NCBI RefSeq assembly: GCF_033568475.1
Contig: NC_133122.1
Span: 150,240,861-150,304,860 of the forward strand
From: Henckelia pumila
Lineage: Eukaryota; Streptophyta; Magnoliopsida; Lamiales; Gesneriaceae
Direction: 5' to 3'
DNA length: 64,000 bases
Of the stretch, positions 12,401 through 24,113 are shown piece after piece (positions within the stretch are counted from its first letter, which is position 1; each line of letters opens with the position of its first letter). Below the pieces are notes generated by a model, which worked only from the letters and a program-made list of their open reading frames with translations, was not told the DNA's origin and did not search any database. The position numbers and the translations under genes are program-made.

Positions 12401-13950
12401 TGAATCAATATTTGATTTGGTTGTTTGGTTGATTGAGTAGTTGAGTTTCATACATGTGCTTCATAGATAAAATTTTTGGTTGAGTTGAGTTGAATTTAAA
12501 AGAAGTTGAGAAATATTGGATGCATGGCTGATGAAAAATATTTTTTGTGCTATAACTGAAATCCATGATTGTCCAATTATCTAACAAATATTTTTGAAAA
12601 AATGGAACCAATTGAATGAACAATTTCCTATATACTCTGTGATTAATACTTGAATCTGATTTTTGAGACATACAAACATAGATATGATTGAGGCATTGTT
12701 TGAAATTTTTGGGCCTGATTTTCATTGAAATTTATCCTTAGTTGCCTATTTGAGCCTCACGTATATTAGTACATTGAGGTACGAGAATTCTGAATTTTTT
12801 GTTGAAAATCATCGTTTACTGCTGATGATTTTTTTTTTTTTTTGCACTGATTGAAATTTGTATGAATTAATTGTGGATTGAGACTTGTCTAGAACTAGTT
12901 CGGACACTCTTCGAGGCGAAATACGGGCAAAACTGAGATTAGGGATGATTTAGGAGATTTTTCTAAATGCGTTTGAGCCTTTCAAGCTACCTATTAATAT
13001 TTTTATACCTAGTACCTTGTTTGAGCTTTATTTGAAAATCGAATGGCATGCGTGTAAACGTGTGATTAAGCCCCCATTCGTCATTATTTCAAGGTCCTAC
13101 ATTAACTACCTGAATAGCCTAAACACTAATTCCTACCTTTAAGGGAGTAATTTGAATGCTAAATTGTTAGATGCTCCTAGTTGATATTTTTGAAAATATG
13201 GAATGGTGTGGTGGAAGATTTGAAAAGAAAAAAAATGAAAAGAGGTAGTAGAAAAAAAAAAGAAAGAATGAAAGTTGAAAAGGGGTGTGAAAAAGTTGAA
13301 AAAATTGTGGTTGTGAAAGATGAAGTTGAGAAAGAAAAAAAAAATCAATGAAGTGAATTGAGTGAAGTGAAATGAATGTGAAATTGTGAAAAAAGGAGTT
13401 GAAATTAGAGCATAAATATAAATTACTCCTTATTTTGAATTCTTTTCCTTCATTTGTAGCCATGAGCCAGGCCTTACAGTATAAGCTGATTAAGTCCTAT
13501 TGACCGAGTCTTAGTTGCCCAATATACTAGTGGAGAAGAGTTGCGAGAATTTAGCCTATGGACTGTTGATTGATGCTTTTAATGATTATGAATTTTGATC
13601 GAAACACGCACACACGCTTATTCGTTGCATTTACCTATTTGTGAGTGTTTTTTATTTATATCCTATATTTGATCCTATTCTACCTTGAAAAGACCTCATG
13701 ATCTATGAATATTTGAATTGAATTCGGATGAAGGTGTTTTGAAACGTGAGTTGCGGAGATTGTGAGTTTATGCGGTTATTTTGTTCTGGCTGAAACTTTC
13801 AAGTGTTAGTAGGTTGGATATGATTGGATTTGAAATTATTTGAAATCATTGCCAAGGCCATTGCTCCATATTATTTCTTGACTATTCTTGTGAGTTTTTG
13901 AGAGAATGAGTTTTGGAATTTAATAGTTTTGCTCGGGACTAGCAAAAGTC
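12401..13950 (+). other. Element B 3' non-coding region
   Basis: About 1.5 kb of AT-rich sequence without a credible ORF lies between the internal and terminal PPT-like tracts. It includes a purine-rich stretch (13190-13400) that encodes only low-complexity Phe/Ser ORFs on the other strand. Parts (for example CTCGGGACTAGCAAAAGTC before the PPT) match element C, so this is shared retrotransposon 3' UTR. Confidence 0.65.
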
Positions 13951-13966
13951 TAAGTTTGGGGGTATT
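13951..13966 (+). other. Element B polypurine tract
   Basis: TAAGTTTGGGGGTATT directly precedes the 3' LTR. It is the expected plus-strand primer site and sets the LTR boundary at 13967. Confidence 0.8.
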
Positions 13967-15345
13967 TGATAAGTGTATTTTACACACTTAATTTATATAT
14001 GATTTTAATTATTAATTGTTTATTTCGAGCAGATTTATGTGGATATTTTATTGTTTTTGTGATTGAAGAGAATTAATGAATTATTTGGAAAAGAAGAAGA
14101 AAATGAGAATTTGTGAAGAGGAAAGAGGAAGTAAAAGAAAAGAATAAAAGAAAATTGAAGAAGAGAAGTCAGGGAAAGAAACGTGAGAACAGATATGGGC
14201 TTTTATTTTATTGGGTCTTGTTTCAGCGCTAAGGTTTAGCGCCAAGCTAAGAGCAATCGCGCAAGTTTTTGTCAAGGTGAGAAAGTGGAATCCAGAAGCC
14301 TATGAGCGCCCGCTTGGAATGTGGAGCGCCCGCGTGTCGCGAAGTCTGAACTTGGAAATTTCTTCGGGAAGGAAAGTTTTAATTTTTCTTGGACTTTTGA
14401 GTGGGTTTTTCCATATCCATATAAAAAGGAATTTTTATCAGAGAAAGAAGGAGAGCCGCCACACACATAAGAGATCAGAGAAAAGGAATTGAACGAGTGA
14501 TTTGCTGGAGGAGTTTTGGAGCTTTAATTGAAGAACGAAGACGGAGATCGATCGACCGGACACGGCGTCGACGACGGATTTGATTTCTTTATCTTTTATT
14601 TATTTTATTTTGAACATGTTTTGTTTTATTCATAATTTTATTATGAACTAAATTTTTAGAGTCTAGAGGTCGGATGGAACCTGGTGTAGACACTTTCATG
14701 AATTCTTGATTTTATTGAATTGAATTTCTTCTAGATTAATTATTTTTTCTAGAATTGATTGTCTTTTCAATTATCTGATCAATAATTGATTTGTATTATT
14801 TATTTGAAATCTGGCACTCGGGAGAGGAGATTTTGAATAGGACCAATAGAAAATACACTGTTAATTGTTTATATCGCTCGGGAGAGTGTATAATTTTAAC
14901 AGAACTTTAAAAAAAACATTGTTTTGAATTGATCACTGCAATTAGATTCTTAATAGGGATATTGGAATTGAATTGTATTTGATATATTTTATTCGGCACT
15001 CGGGAGAGGGAATAATACACTTAAGTGTTCTTGGCTATTAATTCCTAAAAATTCATGAAGATTAATTAATTAGGATTGATTGTTGTTGAAATCATGTGAA
15101 ATCTATACCTCTAGACCAATTTTCTCTGATTGATTATTCCTGAAAGTTGTGTGCGTGCTATCTAAAATCATTAATTATTTTATTTTTATTGCAAAATTCT
15201 TGATTATTGATTTTCTAGATAAAGTTTGGACTATTTTAATTACAAGCACTGAATATTTTCATTTTATTCCCTGTGGGATCGATATCTGATTTTATCACTT
15301 TATTAAAACTTGACACTCGTACGCTTGCGAGGAATTTTCACAACA
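13967..15345 (+). mobile_element. Element B 3' LTR
   Basis: A 1,379-bp copy of the 5' LTR, from TGATAAGTGTATTTTACACA to CACAACA, followed by the GTTGT target duplication. By-eye comparison shows about two dozen substitutions and a 1-base length change relative to 6476-7855. Confidence 0.9.
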
Positions 15346-15350
15346 GTTGT

Positions 15351-15465
15351 ATTCTGCTGGCCAGCCTTTATTTAAGCTTCCGTGGTTATTTTTAAATTAT
15401 TTTTATTGCATTCTTTATTAAGCTTTAATCTCTGATTAATAGTGGATTCTGGTTGGGTCACTACA
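15351..15465 (+). mobile_element. Older gypsy LTR, right part
   Basis: Continuation of 6064-6470 after element B and its target duplication. It ends GGGTCACTACA, a common terminus of plant gypsy LTRs. The two parts together are about 520 bp. Confidence 0.5.
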
Positions 15466-16082
15466 CCTACTTAATTGAGAAAGCAAATATAAAGCATCTT
15501 GAAGCCTATCATTTGAGAATCGAAGAACACAGGCACAAAAATTCAAGCATAGTAGATCAATGAAGGATCAATTAGTGCTAAGTTTTGTGTAATACCAAGT
15601 GTTGTATCAGTGATATATCAGTTGAGGTGCTGCAAAATTCATTGTAACAAGAAGCATTCGTGAACTTTGTTTTTGAGTTTTTTTAAGAGTTCTGGGATAG
15701 GCAGTGTGTAAGTCCTAGCCTTGGAGTGAGCGGTTGCAAGTCGATTGTAATATTCAAAGTCTTCGAGAGTGAATCCTTCCGAGATAGTAGAAGCGGTGAC
15801 GTAGGAGTCTTTGAAATCTCCGAATATCCATAAACAAACTTCGGTGTTTTTCCTTTCAGCTTATCATACTCACGCACAATCCATCTATTTACAAGTTCAA
15901 TCTGTTAGTTGACCTTATTCCGCACTTATCTAGTTGGTCAATTAACATCGACACATGAGAAGGACAAAATTCAGTTGACTAACCTCAACTGAACCAAACT
16001 AAGTGTTTTTGAGATCAACTGCTACAGTAGTTCAAGAGATCAGTTTATCAAGAAGTTTAGCTCCCCCAAACCGATCCCAACA
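15466..16082 (+). mobile_element. Ty1/copia LTR fragment
   Basis: Non-coding sequence typical of the R/U5 part of plant copia LTRs, including a GCGGTGACGTAGGAGTCTTT block near 15795. It ends CAAACCGATCCCAACA at 16082. The start of the LTR and the body of the element are missing. Assigned by recognition of these blocks, without a database match. Confidence 0.5.
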
Positions 16083-17140
16083 TATATAATATAATATGTT
16101 TGTTCATAAATCATAAAATCACACTTTGACGCGTGACACAGAAAGAATTGGGCAAAAAAACTGTCACAGAGGCTTGGTGACATCTGAAATCTTATTGTAT
16201 AAGTTGAGAAGGGGATTGAAGGTTCTAGATCTATGTAGAAAAACTTAGAATACATTGTGAAAAAATATTAAGGTTTTATGTTCGTGCGAAAAGATCTAAA
16301 ATATTATGGACAAAATTTGAACATTCTAAGTTCATGTGTAATGACCTAAAATGTTGTGGAAAATGTTGAGTTTAGAAGCTTTCGTGGAATTCTAGCAAGA
16401 TGTGAAGACATTGAGAAAAAAATTAGTCTATTCTATAGCACATGTAAATATGTAAGACAATCTAGAATACTCTATGGTATAAAATAGTGTGACATACACT
16501 AGAAGGATCTAGATGTTTAAGACTTGTATATATAGAGATGTAGAATGAAACAAAAGTTAAATATGCAATGATGTTCAAAACAAGGATAAATGAAAAATAT
16601 ATATTTTGGGTGCATGTACACATTTTTTATGTTATTTTTTAATATATATTTTAATTTTAAAAATCCTAAAAAATCAAAGATTATGCTTAAAAAATTTATC
16701 AAAATGATAATAAATAAACAAAACTCGATAAACATAAAAATAAAAAATGTACATATTTATTTCACTATAACAATAAAAGAACTAATATTAATTTAATTAC
16801 GCTGGCTTATCCAACAAGAACAGGCCAAAATTACGCTGGTAGCTACTGTTATGTGAATACCAAATTTGATTTCACCAGTCTTCATGAATCTCAAAAAATC
16901 ACCATTATCTATTTCTACTGTAAAAGTATTAATGTTGAACAAAGTTTTTGTATTATCAAATTTCATTACTTCTCCAACTTTGTTCTTTAGAGTGTAAAAT
17001 ATGATTGATATTTTGGACAATTACAAGAAAAAAAGAAGGGAAATGAAGAAAATTTTGAATCTGATTGAGCTATTAAGTACCATTAATTATCCTAAATTCA
17101 TTTTTTTTAAAAAATCAATGATGAGAAGAAAATGTTGTGT
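16083..17140. other. AT-rich spacer, no gene recognised
   Basis: This AT-rich stretch has no TE ends I can define. A 75-codon minus-strand ORF (17020-16793) has a fairly balanced composition but no family I recognise, so it is left as unassigned. Confidence 0.4.
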
Positions 17141-17149
17141 GGACCCATA

Positions 17150-18050
17150 TTTTTTGGTTATCACAAATTGAACTGCCAAATTTTGTAAAACAGGTAAAAG
17201 AGCTTGAACTCCTCAACAAAGTCTTCGAACTGCTTGAACTGCTCAACAAGTTTTCGAAATGCTCGAACTACTCGAACTGCCTGAACTTCTCAAATGACTA
17301 TTTTAATTGCTCAAAGAATTAAAAAATTCTCATCTGTTCAAGAAGACTCTTCGTTATATTTGAAGATTTCCAAGAGAGAATCTATTGTCCATATTAAAAA
17401 GCCGCAAGGATTAATTCTCAAATTTCTTGGATATCGTCTCACATTTATGAAGACATTTATAAAGACTTTTGAAACTATAAAAATATAGCTCAGAGAGAGA
17501 ATTTAAGTCATGAAGAAGAACGTTGCAAAAATATGACTATATATAATAGAGAGAAAACTTCAAAAAAGAGTTGGTGAAGAACTTCAAAACGAAGAACACA
17601 AGAAATCTATTTTTTCAAGCACTTTGAATTTACATATCTCATTTGCTCAACAAGCCCACATATACAACTATTCATCAGATCATCTTAAAATATCATCAAG
17701 AGAATCAATAAAACTCTCAACTGCTCATTCAAGAAGTGTTGAAAGAAGAGTTGCTCAACAGACTGAATCTACAGATTCATTCAAACTCTAAATTTGTTTC
17801 ATTTGTTGCTGATTAAGACTTTTTGTCTTATTTTATGGTGTACTAAGAGTTTCGATCTAGAAAAATGATAAGTCCTACGATTGAATTTGGTTGTATACAA
17901 AAGAGTATATAAACCAAATTATTCTAGTGAATTCATTCTTAAGTGGAAGAAGGGGAGACATAGATGCAGTTTGTTTCAAACTTCCATAATATCTTGTCTC
18001 ATTTATTTTATCTGCACAAGTTATTTTCATAAGATAGTACATTGCTTTCA
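17150..18050 (+). mobile_element. Probable second copia LTR fragment
   Basis: The block at about 17945 (GAAGAAGGGGAGACATAGAT) and the preceding TATATAAACC resemble the central part of plant copia LTRs; the same AGAAGGGGAGAC block occurs in the solo LTR at 32521-33606. Ends are not defined. The repeated GAACT-rich text at 17190-17290 is a short tandem-like region. Low-moderate confidence. Confidence 0.35.
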
Positions 18051-18266
18051 TCTGCACATTGAATTCATCTGGATTCTCCGAGAAGTAGTGATAGATGAGA
18101 AATTTGTCAAGACAGTCCGAGGTAGATCAAACGACATTGCAAATAGATCATAAGTGATCATGACAAATTCTCCTCCAATAGAACTTGTGATATTACCATC
18201 TGCCACTTTAGCGGTTTGGAAAAACTTAGGTGGATCTTGTTTGAAGATGAAGTTTCCACAGCTCAG
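18051..18266 (-). pseudogene. Broken ORF P1, second part
   Basis: Minus-strand coding sequence of 72 codons, from 18266 down to the stop at 18048. It continues in frame from the 39-codon ORF now found on the plus strand at 19100-19216, from which it was separated by an inversion. Blocks such as FFQTAKVADG and FAMSFDLP resemble, from memory, a family of lineage-specific ORFs common in Gesneriaceae gene models. Function unknown; it may be TE-borne. Confidence 0.5.
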
Positions 18267-18662
18267 CTTCACGCCATGGCGCAGAACATATCACGCCATG
18301 GCGGGAAAAGTTCTGTCCCAAAACTGTTATTCTCGTATTTGATTTTCTACAGCGCGCGACAATTTTCAAAAAATCATATCTCACAATCTAACCGTCGGAT
18401 TGAGCTAAAATTTTGAGAGAAACTTTAAAACATCTTGAATTTATTCTGAACGGTGAAGATCGGATTTGGATCTCTCTAAAATAAAAAATGATTTTTTCGA
18501 CCAAAGCTGCTCCGTAATTCGGCTTTCCGCTTCTTCTCTCTGCTTTTGCGTCATTCCTTGCATCTCACAAAAACAACAACTAACACGCATAAAATCCACT
18601 TCATTCATAACAAAAGCCAAGTCAAATCATATATAAATTAAGTGCATAAAATGCACTTATCA
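18267..18662 (-). mobile_element. Inverted front of element C 5' LTR
   Basis: The minus strand from 18662 reads TGATAAGTGCATTTTATGCA and follows the LTR at 26169 for about 396 bp, to GGCGTGAAG, where the direct-orientation remainder at 19217 takes over exactly. It contains the first CCATGG palindrome pair of the LTR. Confidence 0.9.
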
Positions 18663-18667
18663 ACACC

Positions 18668-18756
18668 TCTCTACAAATCATATAGTACTCTTCTGAATTG
18701 CGAGCAAAGACAGATGATCCAGCATTATCCATTACAAGTTTCACTATTTTATCTGC
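18668..18756 (-). pseudogene. Broken ORF P2, first part (inverted flank)
   Basis: Thirty open codons on the minus strand that read in frame through the GGTGT target duplication into 27729-28098. A stop precedes at 18757, but an AG acceptor-like CAG lies nearby, so this could be an exon start. Product unknown. Confidence 0.45.
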
Positions 18757-19099
18757 TTATTTTCTTGAGAAGTTTGAGAAAATTATGAGGATTTAGTGGA
18801 TTGTATTTATAGACGCTAGATTGAGAATACAAACAGTCTCCTATTGATCTGTTTTTGTCTTTAACGATTGAAATATCGTAGTACTATTAATTCAAAATTC
18901 CAGGTGGCTGTGTCCCTTTTATTTACCGTGTAATATGTACTTTTTATCCTTTCAAAATTCAAAATTAACACGAGGGAAAACACATCATTTTAGCATAGTT
19001 ACATATATTATACATGTATCTAGTTATCATCACTTTGCTAAAACCCTAAAATTCTCGAACTCATTTGCTTTTCACCCTTTGATTTTCCTCTGCATAACA
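18757..19099. other. Inverted flanking DNA, non-coding
   Basis: The part of the inverted flank between the two divergent broken ORFs. It is AT-rich and could have been their shared upstream region. No promoter element is assigned. Confidence 0.4.
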
Positions 19100-19216
19100 A
19101 TGTCGTCCATCACTCAAAACGTTCTTCTTTTGCATTTTCACACCGTTTATGATCTTTTGGACGAAGGGTTGGTGGAAATGTTTCGTACCCTTGAAGCTTC
19201 GGGTCTACGAAAATTT
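19100..19216 (+). pseudogene. Broken ORF P1, first part
   Basis: The ATG at 19100 opens 39 codons ending exactly at the inversion breakpoint (19216/19217). The next codon is found at 18266 on the minus strand, so the ORF is restored in frame if the inversion is undone. Contains LVEMFRTLEASGLRKF, matching from memory the start of a Gesneriaceae ORF family with GMVAMF-like and SGLRGF-like blocks. Function unknown. Confidence 0.5.
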
Positions 19217-20381
19217 GCGAGGATTTTGAAGAAGTGAAAACAGAGTTTTTCACGCTATGGCGTGACATTTCCTGCACTATGGCGTGAACTGGTAAAAAGT
19301 TGAGAATCGAGACAGAGCTTTTCAAGCTATGGCGTGACTGTTCTGCACCATGGCGCGACGCGGACTGGAAAAAATATTAATTTTCTAACATTAAAAATTG
19401 CGATTTTTTCTGTGGGCTTTTCTTTGGGCTTGGAAGCAAGATATAAAAGGAGGAATTTTTCAGAGACGCCGACATTGAGAATTTTTGCAGGAAACGAGTC
19501 GGTGATTGGAATTTATTGGATTGTATAAGAGCTCGAGAACCCGGTACAAATACGGAAGACGGCGACATCCGGCGACAAAAAAGCTTAATTCTACTTCGTT
19601 CTAGTTTTCTTTTGAACTCGATTTTTCTGAGTTTATGGATTGTTGGAAAAACATATTTTGTTTGATCTTTGAATTTGTTATGAACTAATTTCTTAGTCTA
19701 GAGGTAGACGGATCTTGACTGGAAACCATGATTAAGATATTTTGATTTATACATTTAAATTTCTTCGCACGGTTATTTGTGTTTTTCTGATTTTAATGCT
19801 TTCAATTTACTAGCCATAGATTGAATGATATTTTATTTAGAATCTATCACTCGAGAGAGGAGATTTTGAATACGACATAGGAAAATACATCTTTGGTGTT
19901 TATATTGTTTGAGAGGCATATAACTCCATAAAAGTCATAGAAGAATAATTGAACTATTTACCGGATTTAATAATTGAACTTTGATATAGATATTGAGTTT
20001 GTTATTGAATACGAATTTCTGTTTGACACTCGAGATATGTAGTAGAAAATAATAGGGATTCTTGGCTAATAAACTAGAAGAATTTATAATTGAACAATCA
20101 TTAGAAATAAATTGTGGTGGACAATCAAGTGAAGTTGAACCTCTAGCATTCTTCGCTTATTGAATTTTCATCTCGTGACTCGTGGTTATTTAGTTTTGTT
20201 TCTTGCAAATTTTAGTTTTATAAAAATCAAACCATTTTCGTAGCTCTACATAGGATTAGGATTTTATTAGTTGCAAATATTTGATATAATATCATTTATT
20301 CATTCTCTGTGGGATCGACTTGGACTTAATTCCTATATTATAACTTGACATCGTGCGCTTGCGAGAAAAAAACACGCAACA
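19217..20381 (+). mobile_element. Element C 5' LTR, direct remainder
   Basis: This matches LTR 26564-27728 and ends CACGCAACA, followed by the PBS. It carries two of the CCATGG/CTATGG palindrome pairs (19247-19365) and a TATA-like ATATAAAAGG near 19440. Confidence 0.85.
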
Positions 20382-20387
20382 AGTTTT

Positions 20388-20405
20388 TGGCGTCGTTGCC
20401 GAGGA
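20388..20405 (+). other. Element C primer-binding site, tRNA-Asp type
   Basis: TGGCGTCGTTGCCGAGGA, six bases after the LTR, matches the tRNA-Asp 3' end with two mismatches. It is the same PBS type as in element B. Confidence 0.8.
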
Positions 20406-20519
20406 GTGAATTTTATTTGATTTATATTAAATTGTGCTAATTAGTCTTAATTTTGATTTAGAGCATTTTATTTTATTTTGTTGGTTTTAATTTTAAAAAT
20501 TTTCTTGTTTATGCATTTT

Positions 20520-22854
20520 ATGCAAAAAAGCCAAAGTTACGACTCACTGCTCTTTGATCCGAAAATTGAGAAAACTGCTAAAGCTTTGAGAAAAGCTAGA
20601 AGAGAAGAGTTGCAACAAATGGCTGAAGAAAGGGAAAGAGCTGTCAATAATGCTCCGGTGCCGATCAGAGATCACTTTCGACCAGTGATCAATAATCATT
20701 ATTCTAGGATAGCTTGGTAGAATATCACAACAAATAATTTTGAGTTGAAGCCAGCTTTGATTAATATGGTGTAGCAGAATCAGTTTAGGAGTGCAGCTAC
20801 TGAAGATCCAAATTTGCACCTGCGTACTTTTCTGGAGATTGCTGACACAGTGAAGATTCATGGTGTTACTGAGGACACCATCAGACTACGATTGTTCTTG
20901 TTCTCTCTTAGGTACAATGCTCGCAGTTGGTTGCAGTCACTACCTCTTGGGAGCATCACTACATGGGAAGACATGACATCTAAATTTTTGGCTAAGTACT
21001 TTCCTCCTGCCAAGTCTGCTCAGCTGAAAATTGAGATCACTACTTTCAAACAGCAAGATTATGAGCTACTGTATGAAGCTTGGGAGCGGTACAAGGAATT
21101 GCTTAGGAAGTGCCCGAACCATAATTTTCCAGATTGGAAACAAATCGAATTATTCTACAATGGTTTGAATGGCCCAACGAGGATTTCTGTGGATGTTGCA
21201 GCTGGAGGTTCAATATTTTCTAAATTTCCTGAACAGGCTTATGAGATGCTTGAACAGATGACTATTAACAGTTATCAGTGGCCGAGTGAGAGATCTGCGA
21301 TAAGGAAGCCTGCTGGAATTCATGAGGTTGATGTGCTCACTGCTTTGACTGCTCAGATGGCTACTATTTCTACACAGTTGGCTGCACTGACCAAAGGCGA
21401 TTAGAGTTTCTATTAAGATAGCATCGCTGGCGACTGCCGTAAATTCTGCTGATGGATTTGAGAGTATGGAGCAAGCTCAATATGTGAACAACAGAAATTA
21501 CAACAACTATTGAGGTAATCCTGTACCCAATCAATGTCATCCTAGTTTGCGTAATCATGAGAATTTTTCATATGCAAATAATAATAATGTGTTGAATCCT
21601 CCTCCAGGATACAATACAAATAAGGGTGAGGGTAAGCCTCATTTGGAGGATGTTGTTAATGCTTTTGTGCAGGAATCGAGCAAGAGGATGGCGAGGACTG
21701 AGACTCGCCTTGACAGCTTAGAGACGCATGTGGCCAACATGGGTGCTGTATTGCAATCCATGGAGACTAGCATTGGGCAGTTGACAAACACACTGAAAGA
21801 TAATAACAGAGACCAATTCCCAAGTAATACTGAGGTGAATCCCAAGGAGCAGTGTAATGCTATCACGTTGAGGAGTGGGAAGCAGGTGGATAATGAAGAG
21901 GGCAAATCTGAGAGCAAGACGTCTGAAAAAGTTGCAGTTGACGTGAATAAGGTCGAGGAGAAAGAGTCTGAACCTGAGCAAAAACCGATGTACAAACCTC
22001 CTCTTCCATACCCCCAAAGGTTTAAGAAGAAGGCAGTTGACGAGCAGTTCTCAAAATTCTTGGATATTTTCAAGAAGATACATATCAACATCCCTTTTGC
22101 TGATGCTTTGGCACAAATGCCGAATTATGCAAAGTTTATTAAAGAGGTGATGTCCAAGAAAATGAGGCTGCAAGAGAATGAGGTGGTGAGCTTAACTAAA
22201 GAATGTAGTGTTGTGCTCCAAAAGAAGATGCCACAAAAGCTGAAGGATCCAGAGAGTTTTACTATTCCTTGCACTATTGGTTCTTCTTATTTTAATAATG
22301 CACTTTGCGATCTAGGAGCTAGCATTAATCTGATGTCTTTGTCTGTTTTCAGGAGCTTAGGACTTGGCGAGGTGAAGCCCACAATGATCGCATTGCAGCT
22401 AGCTGATAGATCTATCACATATCCGCTTGAAATCATTGAAGATGTTTTGGTAAAAATAGATAAATTTATTTTTCCGACGGATTTTGTTGTGCTAGATATG
22501 GAGGAGGATGCAAATATGCCACTGATATTGGGGAGACCTTTCTTGGCCACTGCTGATGCCAAGATTGAGGTGAAGAATGGTGAGTTGTCGATGGGTGTGG
22601 ACGGAGAAAGAGTTATTTTTAACATATTCAAGAAATCAAGTAATCCACCCATCGAGGAATTATTCATGATTGAGCGAGTTGTGAAGCTGGATGGCCATCC
22701 CAAACTTGTTCATGAGGTAGATTCAAAGAAGAATAATCCGAAGGTGCCAAAGAAGAAGAAAACGAAGAAAAAATCAAAGTTTAAAAAGCTTGTTGAATAT
22801 ATTTGGAGGGTGAAAGCGAAAGGGAAGACCCTCAACAAAGCGGAACCGGGCTAG
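20520..22854 (+). pseudogene. Element C gag-protease ORF, broken
   Basis: The ATG at 20520 opens the same LLFDPKIE start as element B. The Gag capsid core at 20814-21402 is intact (RTFLEIA through EQMTINSYQW), and a continuous 435-codon stretch (21547-22854) carries the spacer, NAITLRSGK block, a PLPYPQRFKKK block, protease DLGASIN (about 22311) and GRPFLAT (about 22534), and a Lys-rich C-terminus. Defects are TAG codons at 20718 and 20772, a stop after 21401, and a frameshift between 21402 and 21547. Protease is followed directly by the stop, with no RT. It retains the 89-bp segment that B has lost. Confidence 0.88.
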
Positions 22855-22878
22855 AATTGGAATACAGTCGGGCTATGG

Positions 22879-22914
22879 ACTATAAACTAAGCGCTTCTTG
22901 GGAGGCAACCCAAG
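22879..22914 (+). other. Conserved post-pol hairpin motif, element C
   Basis: ACTATAAACTAAGCGCTTCT then TTGGGAGGCAACCCAAG, the same stem-loop block as in element B, just after the gag-pro stop. A duplicate lies at about 24929-24965 in the repeated segment. Confidence 0.7.
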
Positions 22915-23160
22915 CTAGTTTTTATGTGTTTTTTATTTTCTTTTAGTTGTTTTTGTTTTTGTTTTTATCATGAGGAAACTAGACATTAATAATGATTTTG
23001 AATTGTGTAGGTGAAAAAGTATGGAGCTGAAAAAGTTTAGGAGTCACCCCTGATGAAGAGTTTTGAGTGATTAAGATGGTGCCGAGTACTGATGCTTGGT
23101 GCCTAAGGTATGTGTCCCTTGTTTTTAATGAATATTTTACATTGCGGACAATGCACAATT

Positions 23161-23174
23161 TAAGTTTGGGGGGA
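23161..23174 (+). other. Internal polypurine-like tract, element C (duplicate at 25212)
   Basis: TAAGTTTGGGGGGA, preceded by ATGCACAATT. It is at the same relative place as 12385 in element B and is present again at 25212-25222 in the duplicated segment. Confidence 0.6.
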
Positions 23175-24113
23175 TGTTTAAAAATTTTGAAAATCTAAAA
23201 TTTTTTATGAGTTAGTTGGAGTTGAAGGAATGATGTTGTAATTGTGTTAGCCTATAATGAAAATAAATTTTTTTTTCGCTGGAAAAGCTCATGTTAGCTA
23301 TATTTAATCTTGAGTTCTCACATTTATGCACGAATGCCATGATTTTCGATACTCCTAGCAATTAGAGAAAAATTATGTGGATTTGTGAAGTGGTTTAGAG
23401 GATTTGATTCTTAACTCTTGTGATTTTTGCTTGAAACTGAGATAGATTTTTATGAACACGGAAGTGATTTAGGCGTTTTTTCGAATCTATTAAGCTTTTT
23501 TTAGCCATTCTATATTCATAAAAAATCCAAAACAAATTGAGTAGATAAAAAGTTCAAAGAAAAGTAATGGCGGAGAAAGCAAGGTGAGGGGAGGCCTTAA
23601 AAAAAATGGATTGAAATTCTAGTCCAAATACAAGGCATAAAGATGGAGATGTATGGAGTAAAAGAAAGCCAAGACTAATGTCTGGCAATGCAAATAAAAA
23701 ATTTTATCTACTCATAATCTTGCACAAATTGAAAATATTCAATTCCCTTTGCTTTTAATTCTGAGTCCTTGTTTACATTGATATACATATGGATGCTTAT
23801 CTCCTGCCGATTATACTTGAGACTAATGTTAACCGAAAAAATCATGTTGATCTGTGTGAGTAAAAGTTGAACTTGGTTGAGAGTATTTTGAAACTTGAGG
23901 GCGGAGTTAATAATTTTATGAAGCTTACGGATTGCATGATTTTACCGAAAGCTAGGTGGGTAGATGAGATTGGCAAATCACACACACACGAGAACTCTTG
24001 AGAAAATTAGCCGACATGTGTATTGAATCTTGGAATGTATAAATTCGGAGGTCGACTATATTGCTCATTATTATTTTGCTCGGGACCAGCAAAAGTCTAA
24101 GTTTGGGAGAATT

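Larger units (their letters stand above)
6476..15345 (+). mobile_element. Athila-like LTR retrotransposon B, complete but non-autonomous
   Basis: This is an 8.87 kb element flanked by the 5-bp target duplication GTTGT (6471-6475 and 15346-15350). Its LTRs are 1,380 and 1,379 bp and differ at roughly two dozen positions by eye, so the insertion is fairly recent. Order: LTR, tRNA-Asp-type PBS, broken gag-protease ORF, conserved hairpin, 33-bp tandem array, broken plant-transposon/env-like ORF, internal PPT-like tract, PPT, LTR. No reverse transcriptase, RNase H or integrase is present, so it must have been moved by enzymes from another element. The Athila call rests on the PBS, the Gag/PR sequence and the env-like ORF. 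Confidence 0.9.

Noticed and set aside
13190-13400. Phe/Ser-rich minus-strand ORFs in element B
   Set aside because: Products of a purine-rich low-complexity tract in the 3' untranslated region.
7856-13966. Searched element B (and C) for RT YVDD/YIDD-type and integrase HHCC/DDE blocks
   Set aside because: None found in any frame between protease and the 3' LTR, so no pol beyond protease was annotated.
16793-17020. 75-codon minus-strand ORF of ordinary composition
   Set aside because: No family recognised, no neighbouring exons or promoter signals; could be chance.
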